Positions 23,282 to 23,367 of a stretch of DNA of 23,367 nt are shown here, one piece after another. Each line of letters opens with the position of its first letter. Position 1 is the first letter of the stretch. The stretch is from positions 1 to 23,367 of the forward strand of contig CAKTUC010000015.1 in the NCBI GenBank assembly GCA_934617135.1. The letters are read 5' to 3'. The notes beneath the pieces were generated by a model that saw only the letters and a program-made list of their open reading frames with translations, did no database searches and was not told where the DNA came from. The position numbers and the translations under genes are program-made. Source of the DNA: an uncultured Collinsella sp. Its GTDB lineage: Bacteria > Actinomycetota > Coriobacteriia > Coriobacteriales > Coriobacteriaceae.

Positions 23282-23367
23282 ATGTCCAAAGCACCCACGC
23301 ACTCTGTCCACAGCGCAATCGCAACAGGTCCGCTGCTCCTGCTCCTCTTTTTCCTGATCGGTTGCCT
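23282..23367 (+). CDS. Start of a membrane or exported protein (cut by the window end)
   Basis: ATG at 23282 with AAGGAG at 23271-23276. The first 28 residues are a short polar start (MSKAPTHSVHSAIATG) followed by a hydrophobic run PLLLLLFFLIGC. This fits a first membrane helix of a transporter subunit or a lipoprotein signal. The gene continues beyond the window, so the product is unknown. Confidence 0.7.
   Translation, partial: MSKAPTHSVHSAIATGPLLLLLFFLIGC

Overview
The window looks like a piece of a high-GC Gram-positive chromosome of the class Coriobacteriia, most like Collinsella. That is an inference from gene content: an M29 aminopeptidase, a TSCPD-domain protein, a Tat lipoprotein, frequent GTG starts with strong AAGGAG ribosome sites, and tRNA genes that encode CCA. 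No rRNA or marker gene in the window proves it.

Region by region. (1) Positions 1-1622 are an accessory, degraded, AT-richer zone. A traX-family gene lies between two imperfect 67-68 bp direct repeats made of a tRNA T-arm-like palindrome plus a tRNA terminator, and two probable gene remnants abut one of these repeats. (2) Positions 1623-5693 are a compact integrative element of about 4.0 kb in the 3' end of tRNA-Lys(UUU). It has 48-bp identical att cores, a tyrosine integrase, three GGTAC boxes inside each end, a DUF3970-like small protein, an excisionase-like HTH protein, two coupled DNA-binding or replication-like ORFs, six 17-bp iterons next to an AT-rich tract, and two dense non-coding hairpin regions. 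It has no visible relaxase, capsid or terminase. (3) Positions 5649-16857 are conserved chromosome, all transcribed leftward: tRNA-Lys, M29 aminopeptidase, a membrane protein coupled to purC, a histidine kinase and OmpR-type regulator pair, a Tat lipoprotein coupled to a TSCPD protein, a diguanylate cyclase coupled to a solute-binding lipoprotein, and purB. (4) Positions 16964-17288 hold tRNA-Gly(CCC) and a hairpin cassette bounded by a partial copy of that tRNA's own 3' end, resembling a cassette beside the tRNA-Lys fragment. (5) Positions 17347-22980 are a sugar-acid catabolic locus. An IclR regulator is divergent from an operon of a UxaA-type dehydratase, a lone PTS EIIC, an amidohydrolase-2 (lactonase-like) enzyme and a DapA-family aldolase, with a perfect 30-bp palindrome in the control region. 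(6) Positions 22986-23367 hold two terminators, a structured leader and the start of one more gene.

How the genes work together. The catabolic operon can be read as import (EIIC), lactone opening (amidohydrolase), dehydration to a 2-keto-3-deoxy acid (UxaA-like) and retro-aldol cleavage to pyruvate plus an aldehyde (DapA-like), under IclR control. The binding protein and cyclase pair suggests a ligand-sensing module feeding c-di-GMP. The two items most worth following are the minimal tRNA-Lys element with its ordered repeats and the hairpin cassettes tied to tRNA 3' ends.
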